From an uncultured Clostridia bacterium (lineage in GTDB: Bacteria > Bacillota > Clostridia > Peptostreptococcales > Anaerovoracaceae), in assembly GCA_934255135.1 (NCBI GenBank), contig CAKQMV010000011.1, positions 1 to 61,527 on the forward strand: DNA of 61,527 bases, in the 5' to 3' direction. The notes beneath the pieces were generated by a model, which worked only from the letters and a program-made list of their open reading frames with translations, did not search any database and was not told the origin of the DNA. Each line of letters begins with the position of its first letter. Position 1 is the first letter of the stretch. Of the stretch, positions 15,567 to 22,930 are shown in pieces. The position numbers were made by a program, and so were the translations under genes.

Positions 15567-15980
15567 ATGAATAACGTAGTGCTTATAGGAAGGCTCGCTA
15601 CTGAGCCAGAACTTAATTATACGCCGCAGAATCAGACAGCTTACTGCCGATTCACACTTGCTGTAAACAGAATCAAACGAGATGATCCGGCCGACTTCAT
15701 CCGAATTACTGTATGGGGTAAGACGGCGGAGAATTGCGATAAATATCTTTCGAAGGGTCGTCAGGTGGCGATTTATGGAAGGATCCAGACCGGAAGCTAC
15801 ACCAACAAGGATGGTGTCAAGGTTTACACAACTGAGGTTGTTGCATCAAACGTTGAGTTCCTCGGATCCGTGAACAACGGAACTGAGCAGCAGCCATCAC
15901 AGAATACTCAACCTGTGCAGACAAGCTTTGATGACCTCCCGGACGGATTCGCAGTTGCAGAGGATGAAATCCCATTCTAA
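15567..15980 (+). CDS. ssb: Single-stranded DNA-binding protein
   Basis: 137 aa. OB-fold core (MNNVVLIGRLATEPELNYTP ... FIRITVWGKTAENC ... VAIYGRIQTGSY) and the acidic C-terminal tip DEIPF that contacts replication partners. Protects single strands during phage replication and RecT annealing. Ribosome site AAGGAGG. Shorter linker than typical host SSB, as in other phage copies. Confidence 0.95.
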   Translation: MNNVVLIGRLATEPELNYTPQNQTAYCRFTLAVNRIKRDDPADFIRITVWGKTAENCDKYLSKGRQVAIYGRIQTGSYTNKDGVKVYTTEVVASNVEFLGSVNNGTEQQPSQNTQPVQTSFDDLPDGFAVAEDEIPF

Positions 15981-15990
15981 GGAGGCAGCG

Positions 15991-16380
15991 ATGAAGTATA
16001 CAGTTGTTATAGACGGAGAATTTCCGACACTTAACGAATTCATTGATGCCAATCGAATAAGAAGAGGTTCTTGGAGTAAGGGAAATCAAATGAAGAGGGA
16101 TAATCAGGACCTTATCAACCTGTCGCTAAGAAGTCAGCTTCGAGGAGCACATATAGACGATCCTGTGCATCTAACCTATAGGTTCTATTGCAGCAACAGA
16201 CGAAAGGACAAGGATAACATCTGCGGATATTTTCACAAGATCTTCCAGGATAGCCTCGTTGAAAGCCAGATTATCAATAACGACTCGTGGAAGTATATAA
16301 CAGGCTTCAAGGACGAATTCTTTTTCGACAAAGAGAGCCCACGCATAGAGGTAGAGATAGAATCTCAAGGAGGAAACTAA
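15991..16380 (+). CDS. rusA: RusA-family Holliday junction resolvase
   Basis: 129 aa. Resolves branched DNA before packaging. The RusA fold is suggested by the N-terminal strand (YTVVIDGEFPTLNEFI) and the acidic cluster RRKDKDNICGYFHKIFQDSL, where the conserved Asp residues bind metal. ATG15991 follows AAGGAGG; the frame extends further upstream but without support. It is followed by a 1-bp stop/start overlap. Confidence 0.85.
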   Translation: MKYTVVIDGEFPTLNEFIDANRIRRGSWSKGNQMKRDNQDLINLSLRSQLRGAHIDDPVHLTYRFYCSNRRKDKDNICGYFHKIFQDSLVESQIINNDSWKYITGFKDEFFFDKESPRIEVEIESQGGN

Positions 16381-16562
16381 TGTGCAGAGTAGATAAGAGC
16401 AAGCATTTCTTCGGGGATATCCTCCCTGAAGAATGCTTTACTGAAGAGGCTTATGAGGCAAGGCGAAAGGACACCGAGCCTGTAAGCGAAATAGATAACG
16501 AGATAGACAATATTTTAAAAAGATACAACGGCAGAATGAGATTTGACTGCCAATGGGGGTAG
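16380..16562 (+). CDS. Small phage protein, 60 aa
   Basis: Begins MCRVDKSKHFFGDILPEECF; acidic and helical, ending RFDCQWG. ATG16380 overlaps the rusA stop (TAATG) with GAGG nearby. Function unknown. Confidence 0.55.
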   Translation: MCRVDKSKHFFGDILPEECFTEEAYEARRKDTEPVSEIDNEIDNILKRYNGRMRFDCQWG

Positions 16563-16564
16563 AC

Positions 16565-16972
16565 ATGAACAAAAGGGGAGAATGCCTGAGGAAGGCTTGC
16601 GAATGTGTGAATGAAACAAGAGAAGGCAGTTACGGAAATCCTGAAGACAATTTCAGAATGATCGCAGAGCTTTGGAACACTTATGACAGATTCAGCACTA
16701 ATGAGGAAGCTTCAGCGGTTGACGTAGCAGTTAAGATGATTCTGCTAAAACTTGCGAGGATTTGCACTGGAAAAGCTTACGAGGACGGATTCATAGATAT
16801 AGCTGGATACGCTGCAATCGGATACGAGCTTGCCGATCTCAGCAATGAACTGGATTTGAGTGAAGTTGATGTTGCTCTGTGGAAAGCTACACTTGAGAAT
16901 TTCGCACCGGCTAATGAACTCTATGAGTTTCTCAAAGGCGGTGCGAAATATGAAGATGGTGCCACCTTGTAA
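16565..16972 (+). CDS. DUF6378 phage protein
   Basis: 135 aa from ATG16565, which has GGGGG 7 nt upstream; an in-frame ATG at 16553 lies before that site. The segment TREGSYGNPEDNFRMIAELW is the signature of DUF6378, a family of phage proteins near nucleotide-metabolism genes. A helical all-alpha fold similar to MazG-like pyrophosphatases is possible but not shown. Confidence 0.72.
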   Translation: MNKRGECLRKACECVNETREGSYGNPEDNFRMIAELWNTYDRFSTNEEASAVDVAVKMILLKLARICTGKAYEDGFIDIAGYAAIGYELADLSNELDLSEVDVALWKATLENFAPANELYEFLKGGAKYEDGATL

Positions 16973-17150
16973 AGGCTGTGGAGCAAGAACGGATAGTTGT
17001 CATTGCAGCTGCAAAGCTTATCACGAATGGGCTGAGGAGCGTAAACGCGTTTTGACTGAGAATAGAGATCCGCTTGCAGGTTATAGTTGCATACACGATA
17101 TGAGTTTTCAGATGCACCACAAGCAAGGGTGGCATATCAAGAAGAAATGA
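16950..17150 (+). CDS. Small Cys/His-rich protein, zinc-finger-like
   Basis: 66 aa from ATG16950 (ribosome site AAAGGCGGTG). The N-terminus PPCKGCGARTDSCHCSCKAY has five Cys and one His in CxxC-x6-CxCxC order, followed by a charged helix. This pattern recurs in many Firmicutes phages. Metal binding is likely. It overlaps the previous gene by 23 bp. Confidence 0.6.
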   Translation: MKMVPPCKGCGARTDSCHCSCKAYHEWAEERKRVLTENRDPLAGYSCIHDMSFQMHHKQGWHIKKK

Positions 17151-17182
17151 GGAAACGACATGTAACAACAATGGAGGACTAA

Positions 17183-17428
17183 ATGAAATCAAATGTAGTT
17201 TTTTCAAGAAAATCAGATGAATGGGAGACACCACAAGCCTTTTATAACGAACTAAACAAAGAGTTCAATTTCACGTTAGACCCCTGCGCAACAGACTATA
17301 ACCACAAATGTGAATCATACTTCACGAAAGAGCAAAATGGCTTAAATCAGAGTTGGAGGGGGCAAAGGAGGAGCAAAGGTATGATGTGTAATCACGAAGC
17401 AAACTATGCGGTGCAATGTTCACAATAG
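17183..17428 (+). pseudogene. N-terminal fragment of a phage Dam-type adenine methyltransferase
   Basis: The first ~60 residues (MKSNVVFSRKSDEWETPQAF and NFTLDPCATDYNHKC) match the N-terminus of the phage DNA N-6-adenine methyltransferase family. The frame then leaves the family after GLNQSW and stops at residue 81, without the NPPY catalytic motif that should follow. At 17370-17400 the DNA still carries a TGTAATC stretch reminiscent of the lost CNPP region. I infer an internal deletion plus frame loss. It is unlikely to be active. Confidence 0.7.
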
Positions 17429-17443
17429 TTAATGGAGGATTAG

Positions 17444-17809
17444 ATGATGGACGCAGTTAAATACATTAAAGAGAAAAATAGGATGTGCAAAAACTACTAT
17501 GAATGCATAGGTTGTCCAATCTATGATTCATATACTTCATATGACCCAAGAGAGGATGTCTTCTGTGAATGTTGGATACCTAAACACAGTGCTGAAGCTG
17601 TCGCATTAGTCGAAAATTGGAGCAAGGAACACCCACAGAAGACGCTCAAAGATGATTTCCTTGAAAAGTACCCTGATACAGTGATGAGAGAAATCCTTGA
17701 CATACCGCTCTGCTGTGCCAGATGGGTGTACGGTGAAAAACGCATTAGATGTAGTAACAACTGTGAAGAATGTTGGAACAGACCTTTAAGTGAGGTTCTG
17801 AATGACTAA
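17444..17809 (+). CDS. Cys-rich phage protein, 121 aa
   Basis: MMDAVKYIKEKNRMCKNYYE, then GCPIYDS, CECWIP and a middle segment AVALVENWSKEHPQKTLKDD. The N-terminal and middle segments are a frequent clostridial phage type; the C-terminal half adds six further Cys. The function is unknown; metal binding is likely. Starts at ATG17444 or ATG17447 after GGAGG; overlaps the next gene by 8 bp. Confidence 0.65.
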   Translation: MMDAVKYIKEKNRMCKNYYECIGCPIYDSYTSYDPREDVFCECWIPKHSAEAVALVENWSKEHPQKTLKDDFLEKYPDTVMREILDIPLCCARWVYGEKRIRCSNNCEECWNRPLSEVLND

Positions 17810-17999
17810 TGAAGATATGATTAGAATCGTACGGAAAGAGCAACCTCCGAAGCAACCTTATCTTGTACCATATGATGTAAATAATGGGTGCAAAGTTGTG
17901 TACTGGGTGTGTCCTGAATGTGGAAGTGTACTAAATGCTTGTTCTCGTGACTGCTGTCAGCTCTGCGGTCAGAGAATAGATTGGAGTAAGGAGAAGTAG
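17802..17999 (+). CDS. Zinc-ribbon protein, 65 aa
   Basis: Two CxxC knuckles in VCPECGSVLN and CCQLCGQRIDW form a zinc ribbon. The last knuckle plus GQRI-x-W is also found in the next protein, so the two are likely paralogous. Overlaps its neighbour upstream (8 bp) and abuts the next. Role unknown; DNA or protein binding is possible. Confidence 0.65.
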   Translation: MTNEDMIRIVRKEQPPKQPYLVPYDVNNGCKVVYWVCPECGSVLNACSRDCCQLCGQRIDWSKEK

Positions 18000-18317
18000 A
18001 TGAAACGAGTGCAACAGAGCATTAAATTTGCAATTGAAACATTAAGCGAATTAAGGGATGAGCGTGACAAAGCTGATGAAATTGAGCTTGCGATAAATAT
18101 AGCGATTGGAGTGATGAAACAGTTTGATGATAGGCTGACACCAAAGAAAGTAATCAAGGAAACTTACATTCATCGAGGTTTGTTGGGTGATGAGTTTAAC
18201 TACGAAGCTACAAGGTATCGTTGCCCGAAGTGTGAAGCTCCTTCGCATATACCTGTCAATTATTGTTGGAAATGTGGACAGAGAATAGTTTGGGATGGAG
18301 TAAAGATAAATGACTAA
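18000..18317 (+). CDS. Zinc-ribbon phage protein, 105 aa
   Basis: A helical N-terminal half (about 1-45) is joined to a C-terminal zinc ribbon, YRCPKCEAPSHI and YCWKCGQRIVW. The ribbon is similar to that of the gene just upstream, at protein and DNA level. The start codon ATG18000 overlaps the TAG stop upstream by one base. Function unknown. Confidence 0.65.
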   Translation: MKRVQQSIKFAIETLSELRDERDKADEIELAINIAIGVMKQFDDRLTPKKVIKETYIHRGLLGDEFNYEATRYRCPKCEAPSHIPVNYCWKCGQRIVWDGVKIND

Positions 18318-18510
18318 TATAGCTGACGATTATGAAGTAGCGATCCAAAATCTTTGGGGCAAGCTAAAAGATGAAAGGAGCAAGAATGAACTCTTGACCT
18401 CTATTGTAATCGAGATGGCTGATGTTTACTGTGAGCATGGTTGCAGTTTGTACGATTGCGATAATTGCAAGATTTACAAATATACCAAGCGTGAAACTAA
18501 AGGAGAATAA
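18310..18510 (+). CDS. Small Cys-rich phage protein, 66 aa
   Basis: MTNIADDYEVAIQNLWGKLK is followed by a segment with five Cys and one His (CEHGCSLYDCDNCKIY). Possibly metal binding. Overlaps the previous gene by 8 bp. Function unknown. Confidence 0.55.
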   Translation: MTNIADDYEVAIQNLWGKLKDERSKNELLTSIVIEMADVYCEHGCSLYDCDNCKIYKYTKRETKGE

Positions 18511-18512
18511 AG

Positions 18513-18728
18513 ATGAGTAAGTTTGTAGAAGTCTGCAAAAGGAATGGGATTCTATATCAAGATATCGGGGAATCAAGGTGTTACGAACCTCGTTTAATAA
18601 ATGCCAACCACATTGTAGAGGTCAAATGTCGAGAGGATGGCAAAGCCACCATAGTTCTAACTAACTGCGAAGTGATTTGCTGTAAAGAATCGTACGAGGA
18701 AGTAAAAAGGATGGTGCTAAATGAATAG
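18513..18728 (+). CDS. Small phage protein, 71 aa
   Basis: Strand-rich: INANHIVEVKCREDGKATIV resembles short phage proteins of the form INxxxIxxV...I.L.NG, which can have an Sm-like or beta-barrel fold. Ribosome site AAAGGAG. Function unknown. Confidence 0.55.
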   Translation: MSKFVEVCKRNGILYQDIGESRCYEPRLINANHIVEVKCREDGKATIVLTNCEVICCKESYEEVKRMVLNE

Positions 18729-18752
18729 ATCTATTGAAAAGAAGGTGATTAG

Positions 18753-19631
18753 ATGGCTGATGTGAAATGGATCAAGATTACAACAGATATCTTTGACGAT
18801 GAAAAGATATTGTTGATAGAAAGCCTTCCTGAAGCTGATTCTATCATCGTGATATGGTTCAAACTTCTATGCCTTGCAGGGAAGATGAACAACAGCGGAG
18901 TGTTCACCATGAGCAACCAGATGCCATACACGGACAAGATGCTGGCAACAATCTTCAGAAGGAAAGAAACAACAGTGCAGCTTGCTCTTCAGACCTTTGA
19001 ACAGTTTGGAATGGTTGAGATTATTGACGGAGTAATCACCATTCCGAACTGGGGCAAGCATCAGAACCTTGACCAGCTGGAATCCAAGAAGGAATACATG
19101 AAGGACTATATGCGAGAATATAGAGAAAAGCAGAAAAGGCTTTCTTGTGAGTCTAACAGTAAAACTAACAGTAAAGCTAACTGTAAAACTAACAGTAAAG
19201 CTAATGTTAGCTCCTTAGATAAGAATAGAATAGATATAGATAAAGAAATAGATAAGAATACTAATAATGTGCATCCAGCACCGTCAAAAGCTGATATAAA
19301 TGCATTTTTCGATGTTCTCTGGGATCAATATCCGGTCAAGAAGGGCAAAGGGCAGGTATCAGATGCCAGCAGGAAAAGGCTGTTTGACGTAGGACTTGAC
19401 GAAATGCAAAGAGCTATACATAGATATCTTGAGGAGTTACAAAAGGATGCATCGTGGCGAAAGCCACAGAACGGTAGCACATTCTTTAACAGCGGATATA
19501 TTGATTATCTCGATGCTAACTTTGAACCACAGATAAGGCAGGCTATAAGCCACAACAAGACAGCAGATATGCTACAGGAATCATATGACATGATGGATGA
19601 CTGGGCAGCAATGACAGAAGGGAAGGAATGA
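18753..19631 (+). CDS. Phage replisome organizer (DnaD-like)
   Basis: 292 aa. The N-terminal winged-helix domain (MADVKWIKITTDIFDDEKIL ... WFKLLCLAGK, about 1-115) is the phage replisome organizer N-terminal domain, which binds the phage origin. A low-complexity SN/TN/K linker (about 130-160), encoded by four 12-bp iterons, leads to a C-terminal domain (FFDVLWDQYPVKKGKGQVSD) of the helicase-loader recruitment type. Ribosome site AAGGTG. It is followed directly by the helicase loader/inhibitor gene, as in other Firmicutes phages. Confidence 0.85.
   Translation: MADVKWIKITTDIFDDEKILLIESLPEADSIIVIWFKLLCLAGKMNNSGVFTMSNQMPYTDKMLATIFRRKETTVQLALQTFEQFGMVEIIDGVITIPNWGKHQNLDQLESKKEYMKDYMREYREKQKRLSCESNSKTNSKANCKTNSKANVSSLDKNRIDIDKEIDKNTNNVHPAPSKADINAFFDVLWDQYPVKKGKGQVSDASRKRLFDVGLDEMQRAIHRYLEELQKDASWRKPQNGSTFFNSGYIDYLDANFEPQIRQAISHNKTADMLQESYDMMDDWAAMTEGKE
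19153..19275. other. Putative phage replication origin (iterons plus AT-rich DNA)
   Basis: Four 12-bp direct repeats, CTAACAGTAAAA/G, lie end to end at 19153-19200 (the third has CTAACTG), with a partial fifth (CTAATG...). About 60 bp of very AT-rich DNA follows. The array is inside the replisome organizer gene, where several Gram-positive temperate phages keep their origin. Function is inferred from this layout. Confidence 0.6.
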
Positions 19632-19632
19632 C

Positions 19633-20190
19633 ATGACAAGGGATGAATTTAGAACATTTGCAATGGCATTAAAGACCTATTATCCCAGAGAACAGCTGCT
19701 GCCTAACCGTGAAGCTATGGAGCTATGGTATAGGGAACTGGCAGACATTCCCTATACTGTAGCAGAAGCGGCACTAAGGAAGTATGTATCAACCAATAAA
19801 TTCAGCCCTACAATCGCAGATATTAGGGAAATGGCGGCAACCGTTATGTATGGGGAAAAGCCACAGTGGGCTGATGGCTGGAATCAGCTTGAAATGGCAA
19901 TCAGGAAGTATGGCAGCTACAATGTACATGCTGCAATGGAATCATTGGACGATATCACAAGGGCAACGGTAAAGCGACTGGGATATAGGAATCTATGCCT
20001 ATCAACGAACCAAATGGCTGACAGGGCGAATTTCAGAACTGTATTTGAACAGCTGGTAGATCGTCGGCAGAAGGAGCAGCAAATGTCCATCAGCCTATCA
20101 CAGCTCATCGAAAGTATACAAGAGAAGGGAGTTGATGCTATTGAAAATCAAAGAAGTGAAAGAATATCTGCATCGAATTCAAAAGCTTGA
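19633..20190 (+). CDS. Replicative helicase loader/inhibitor (G39P-like)
   Basis: 185 aa. The N-terminal part (MTRDEFRTFAMALKTYYPRE ... YTVAEAALRKYVSTNKFSPT, then IADIREMA) is the helical domain of G39P-type proteins, which hold and deliver the replicative helicase to the origin. The C-terminal half is charged and probably flexible. Start 2 bp after the organizer gene. It supplies the step between origin binding and host helicase loading. Confidence 0.78.
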   Translation: MTRDEFRTFAMALKTYYPREQLLPNREAMELWYRELADIPYTVAEAALRKYVSTNKFSPTIADIREMAATVMYGEKPQWADGWNQLEMAIRKYGSYNVHAAMESLDDITRATVKRLGYRNLCLSTNQMADRANFRTVFEQLVDRRQKEQQMSISLSQLIESIQEKGVDAIENQRSERISASNSKA

Positions 20191-20578
20191 TAGAATGATA
20201 GAACATGAACTCCAAGAAGTTGAGAAGTGGAAAGCGATGTGCGAATATCCGAATGCTCCGACTTATGGAACAGAACGAGTGCAGACATCCGGAAGCAATA
20301 AGATGCCATCTGTACTTGCGAACTACATAACTATTAAAGGCAGAATAGAAAAAGAGGTTGAGAAGCTTGTTGAAGAAAGACAGGAAATCATCAATACGAT
20401 TAAAGGCTTGCCACTTCAAGAATATGATGTTATATACGAAAAGTATGTGAATAGAAAAGACTTCTATGAAATCGCAGACATAATGGGTTTGTCGTATTCA
20501 TGGGTGACATCAGTACATGGAAGGGCTTTGAAGAGTATGCAGAAGATACTTCAGGACAAGGAAAAAGCAGGCTGTTGA
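20141..20578 (+). CDS. DUF1492-type phage regulator with sigma-4-like HTH
   Basis: About 145 aa. The N-terminal half is coiled coil. The C-terminal segment RKDFYEIADIMGLSYSWVTS, then VHGRALKSMQ, is a region-4-like helix-turn-helix. Such proteins close the early operon of Firmicutes phages and are thought to switch on late genes. The start is unclear: GAAGGGAG (20124-20131) lies 9 nt from TTG20141, but 3 nt from ATG20135 and 0 nt from TTG20132. It overlaps the loader gene by about 50 bp. Confidence 0.72.
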   Translation: MKIKEVKEYLHRIQKLDRMIEHELQEVEKWKAMCEYPNAPTYGTERVQTSGSNKMPSVLANYITIKGRIEKEVEKLVEERQEIINTIKGLPLQEYDVIYEKYVNRKDFYEIADIMGLSYSWVTSVHGRALKSMQKILQDKEKAGC

Positions 20579-20590
20579 TGCCTGCCTTTT

Positions 20591-21278
20591 TCATGCTCTT
20601 ATAACTCCGACAAGAGTTCCTACACAGTACACTTCATCCATTCTCTTAAAAACCATATCTGTTCCCCTGCCGTTGATACACTTTAAAACATAGCCTTCAT
20701 CATGCTTCTGATACTGCCTGAAATATGCATGGCCATCCGTAAGAAATACGGCATATTCAAGCGGCTTAGGGAAACGGTTTTCTATAAGGATTCTATCACC
20801 GGCACAATAGGCCGGAGCAAAGTAATTTGTTGTAATCTCGATAGCAAGGTATGCATCAGGGTTATCCGTTTCAATCTTGACGGAATCACTGCTGTTATAC
20901 TTGATTCCATCCCTGACTACTCCAATTGGAATAAGGCAAGGGATTATGTACTTGTCAGATGCCCTTTCCTGATCAGACATAGCTGACTCCATTTTAGCGA
21001 ATAGCTGAATGACTGATTTTCCCCTGCTGCTTGCATTTCTGTAATTGCGAAGCAGCTCTTTTTCATCATCTTTATATTGCAGATTGCCACAAAGATAGTT
21101 CACGCTCAAATCAAGTGCCTTGGATATTTTCAGCATTGTTGAGACTTTAGGGATTGGAAATCTTGCCATAGTAGATATTTCGCAAGGTTTCAAGCGGCAC
21201 ATCGCTATCCTCAGACAATTGCTGCAATGAGATATTTCTTGCAGCTAATACATGTTTAAGATTCCTGTCAACTTCCAT
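20591..21278 (-). pseudogene. S24-family (LexA/CI-like) repressor with a +1 frame break
   Basis: From ATG21278 (ribosome site GGGGAAAGGAAG) the frame encodes MEVDRNLKHVLAARNISLQQ and the first part of an XRE helix-turn-helix, up to KISNP, then stops. One base further on, the +1 frame continues it as KVSTMLKISKALDLSVNYL and runs to a full S24 peptidase-like domain (AYCAGDRILIENRFPKP). The break is at CCC-TAA (21150-21152 and 21147-21149). The joined product would be about 228 aa, the normal length. It is either a mutation, a sequencing slip, or programmed +1 frameshifting. The gene is antisense among lytic genes, apart from the main switch. Confidence 0.75.
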
Positions 21279-21432
21279 CTTCCTTTCCCCCTTCTTCTGT
21301 GTCAGCAATGACACACTTCCGGATATCATTTAATAAAAAAATGGGGCATGAGTAATATTTTATAATTTTCGCCATTGTAATATCATAAATTCGTCAGTGA
21401 TTCAAGTTGTTTTTAAAGAAAGTAGGTACACT

Positions 21433-21756
21433 ATGAATACAATACTAAAGGTATCAAGCAATTCTAATCCACATTCAGTGGCAGGAGCTATCGCAGGTAC
21501 AATTGACGAAAAAGGGATGGCAGAGGTTCAGGCAATCGGTGCAGGTGCATTGAATCAGGCGGTCAAGGCAGTAATCATTGCAAGAGGCTTCTTTGCACCA
21601 AGGGGCATTGAGCTTCAGGTGATACCATCATTTCTGGAAATTAATGTAGATGGTGAAGTCAGAACGGCAATCAGATTGGCGGTGTGGGGAACTTGTGCAA
21701 ATAAAAGCAAAAGAAAGCAAGAAAGTGATAGTAAACTGCAAAAGAATGCAAATTAA
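21433..21756 (+). CDS. SpoVS-family protein encoded by the prophage
   Basis: 107 aa. Residues 1-86 follow Stage V sporulation protein S closely: ILKVSSNSNPHSVAGAIAGT, AEVQAIGAGALNQAVKAVII and ARGFFAPRGIELQ. SpoVS is a small Alba-like nucleic-acid-binding protein needed for spore coat and cortex completion in Bacillus. The last ~20 residues (KSKRKQESDSKLQKNAN) are encoded by A-rich repetitive DNA and look like a read-through tail. It is divergent from the broken S24 repressor and ends before a terminator, so the pair forms a separate cassette. Role in the phage is unknown: host sporulation control or DNA binding are options. Confidence 0.85.
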   Translation: MNTILKVSSNSNPHSVAGAIAGTIDEKGMAEVQAIGAGALNQAVKAVIIARGFFAPRGIELQVIPSFLEINVDGEVRTAIRLAVWGTCANKSKRKQESDSKLQKNAN

Positions 21757-21814
21757 AGCAAATAAATCTTTGATATAGTATAGGTGTCAACTTTGGCAAG
21801 GTAATGTTTTTCAT
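21671..21814 (-). CDS. Possible small antisense ORF with strong ribosome site, 47 aa
   Basis: On the minus strand AAAGGAG (21823-21829) stands 8 nt before ATG21814, which opens MKNITLPKLTPILYQ and then a Phe/Tyr/His-rich tail antisense to the end of the SpoVS gene. The initiation signal is very good, but the tail looks like A-rich DNA read backwards. It may be the beginning of a gene lost by deletion. Confidence 0.3.
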   Translation of the reverse strand: MKNITLPKLTPILYQRFICFNLHSFAVYYHFLAFFCFYLHKFPTPPI

Positions 21815-21852
21815 TTGATTTTCTCCTTTAAGAAATAAAGTATTGGAAAAGG

Positions 21853-21880
21853 GCTGGCAGGGGTTGCCGGCTTTTTTCTT
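21853..21880 (+). terminator. Terminator after the SpoVS gene
   Basis: GCTGGCA (21853-21859) pairs with TGCCGGC (21865-21871), one G-U, followed by six T. Confidence 0.75.
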
Positions 21881-21903
21881 TGGAACAAAAGAATGGAGAC
21901 AAA

Positions 21904-22929
21904 ATGCAAATTGTACAGAAGGGTTTAAAAGAAATTAAGCCGTATAAAAATAATCCGAGAATGAACGATGAAGCAGTTCCATTTGTGGCTAACAGTATAA
22001 GAGAGTTCGGATTCAAGGTCCCTATAGTAATTGATAAGGACGGAGTCATCGTATGCGGTCACACCAGGTATAAGGCTGCTAAGAAGCTTAAACTTAAAGA
22101 AGTGCCTTGTGTTATAGCAGATGATCTGACAGAGGAGCAAGTTAAAGCCTTTAGGCTCGCTGATAACAAGGTGTCTGAAGCAGCGGAATGGGATTTTGAG
22201 CTGCTCGATGAAGAGATTAATCTCCTCGAGGGCTTCGATTTTGAAGACTTCGGATTCGTGTTCGAAGATGAAGAGGGAGAAGCTACACCGAAGCAGAAGA
22301 ACGAGAGGATCAGAACGGATAATGCGTACAATCTGCCTTACGTTGACATCGAAAGATGCAGCGGTAAATTTCAGATGCCGATTATTGAATCAGATGATTA
22401 TATTCCAGAGTCATTAGTCGGATTCAATTATGCGTTATCGTCCAACAATAAGCAGGCCGGCATTCATTTCTATATCGACGACTATCAGTTCGAGAGGATA
22501 TGGAACGAGCCTGAGAAGTATATCGAGATCCTAAAGGATTATGATTGTGTACTCACTCCGGACTTCTCACTGTATATGGACATGCCGTACAGCATGAAGA
22601 TATGGAATGTATTCCGCTCAAGGTTAATCGGTCAGATGTGCCAGGATGCAGGAATCATTGTTATACCAACTGTAAGCTGGGCAGAACCAGAAACATTCGA
22701 GTTCTGCTTTGACGGACTTCCGGAGAAATCAGTTCTTTCGGTTTCGACAATTGGGGTTAAGAACAGTCCAGAGGCAATGGAGATATGGAAGGCGGGAATG
22801 AACGAACTTCTGAGAAGCAAGAAGCCACAGGCACTCCTTGTATATGGAGGTCAAATTGATTTCGATTATGGCGATACAGAAGTTTATTATTTCTCAAACA
22901 ATGTGACAGAAAGGATGAAAGGTATATAA
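21904..22929 (+). CDS. ParB-like N-terminal domain fused to DUF4417
   Basis: About 341 aa from ATG21904 (AATGGAG upstream; an earlier TTG21880 lies in the terminator T-run). Residues 1-85 are a ParB/Srx-type domain with the signature GHTRYKAAKKLKLKEVPCVI. Residues about 150-335 are DUF4417: GIHFYIDDYQFERIWNEPEK, LTPDFSLYMDMPYSMKIWN and PTVSWAEPETFEFCFDGLP. In phages such ParB-like genes lie before terminase genes. DUF4417 has no known function. The fusion suggests one protein with nucleotide/nuclease and unknown activities. Confidence 0.8.
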   Translation: MQIVQKGLKEIKPYKNNPRMNDEAVPFVANSIREFGFKVPIVIDKDGVIVCGHTRYKAAKKLKLKEVPCVIADDLTEEQVKAFRLADNKVSEAAEWDFELLDEEINLLEGFDFEDFGFVFEDEEGEATPKQKNERIRTDNAYNLPYVDIERCSGKFQMPIIESDDYIPESLVGFNYALSSNNKQAGIHFYIDDYQFERIWNEPEKYIEILKDYDCVLTPDFSLYMDMPYSMKIWNVFRSRLIGQMCQDAGIIVIPTVSWAEPETFEFCFDGLPEKSVLSVSTIGVKNSPEAMEIWKAGMNELLRSKKPQALLVYGGQIDFDYGDTEVYYFSNNVTERMKGI

Positions 22930-22930
22930 T

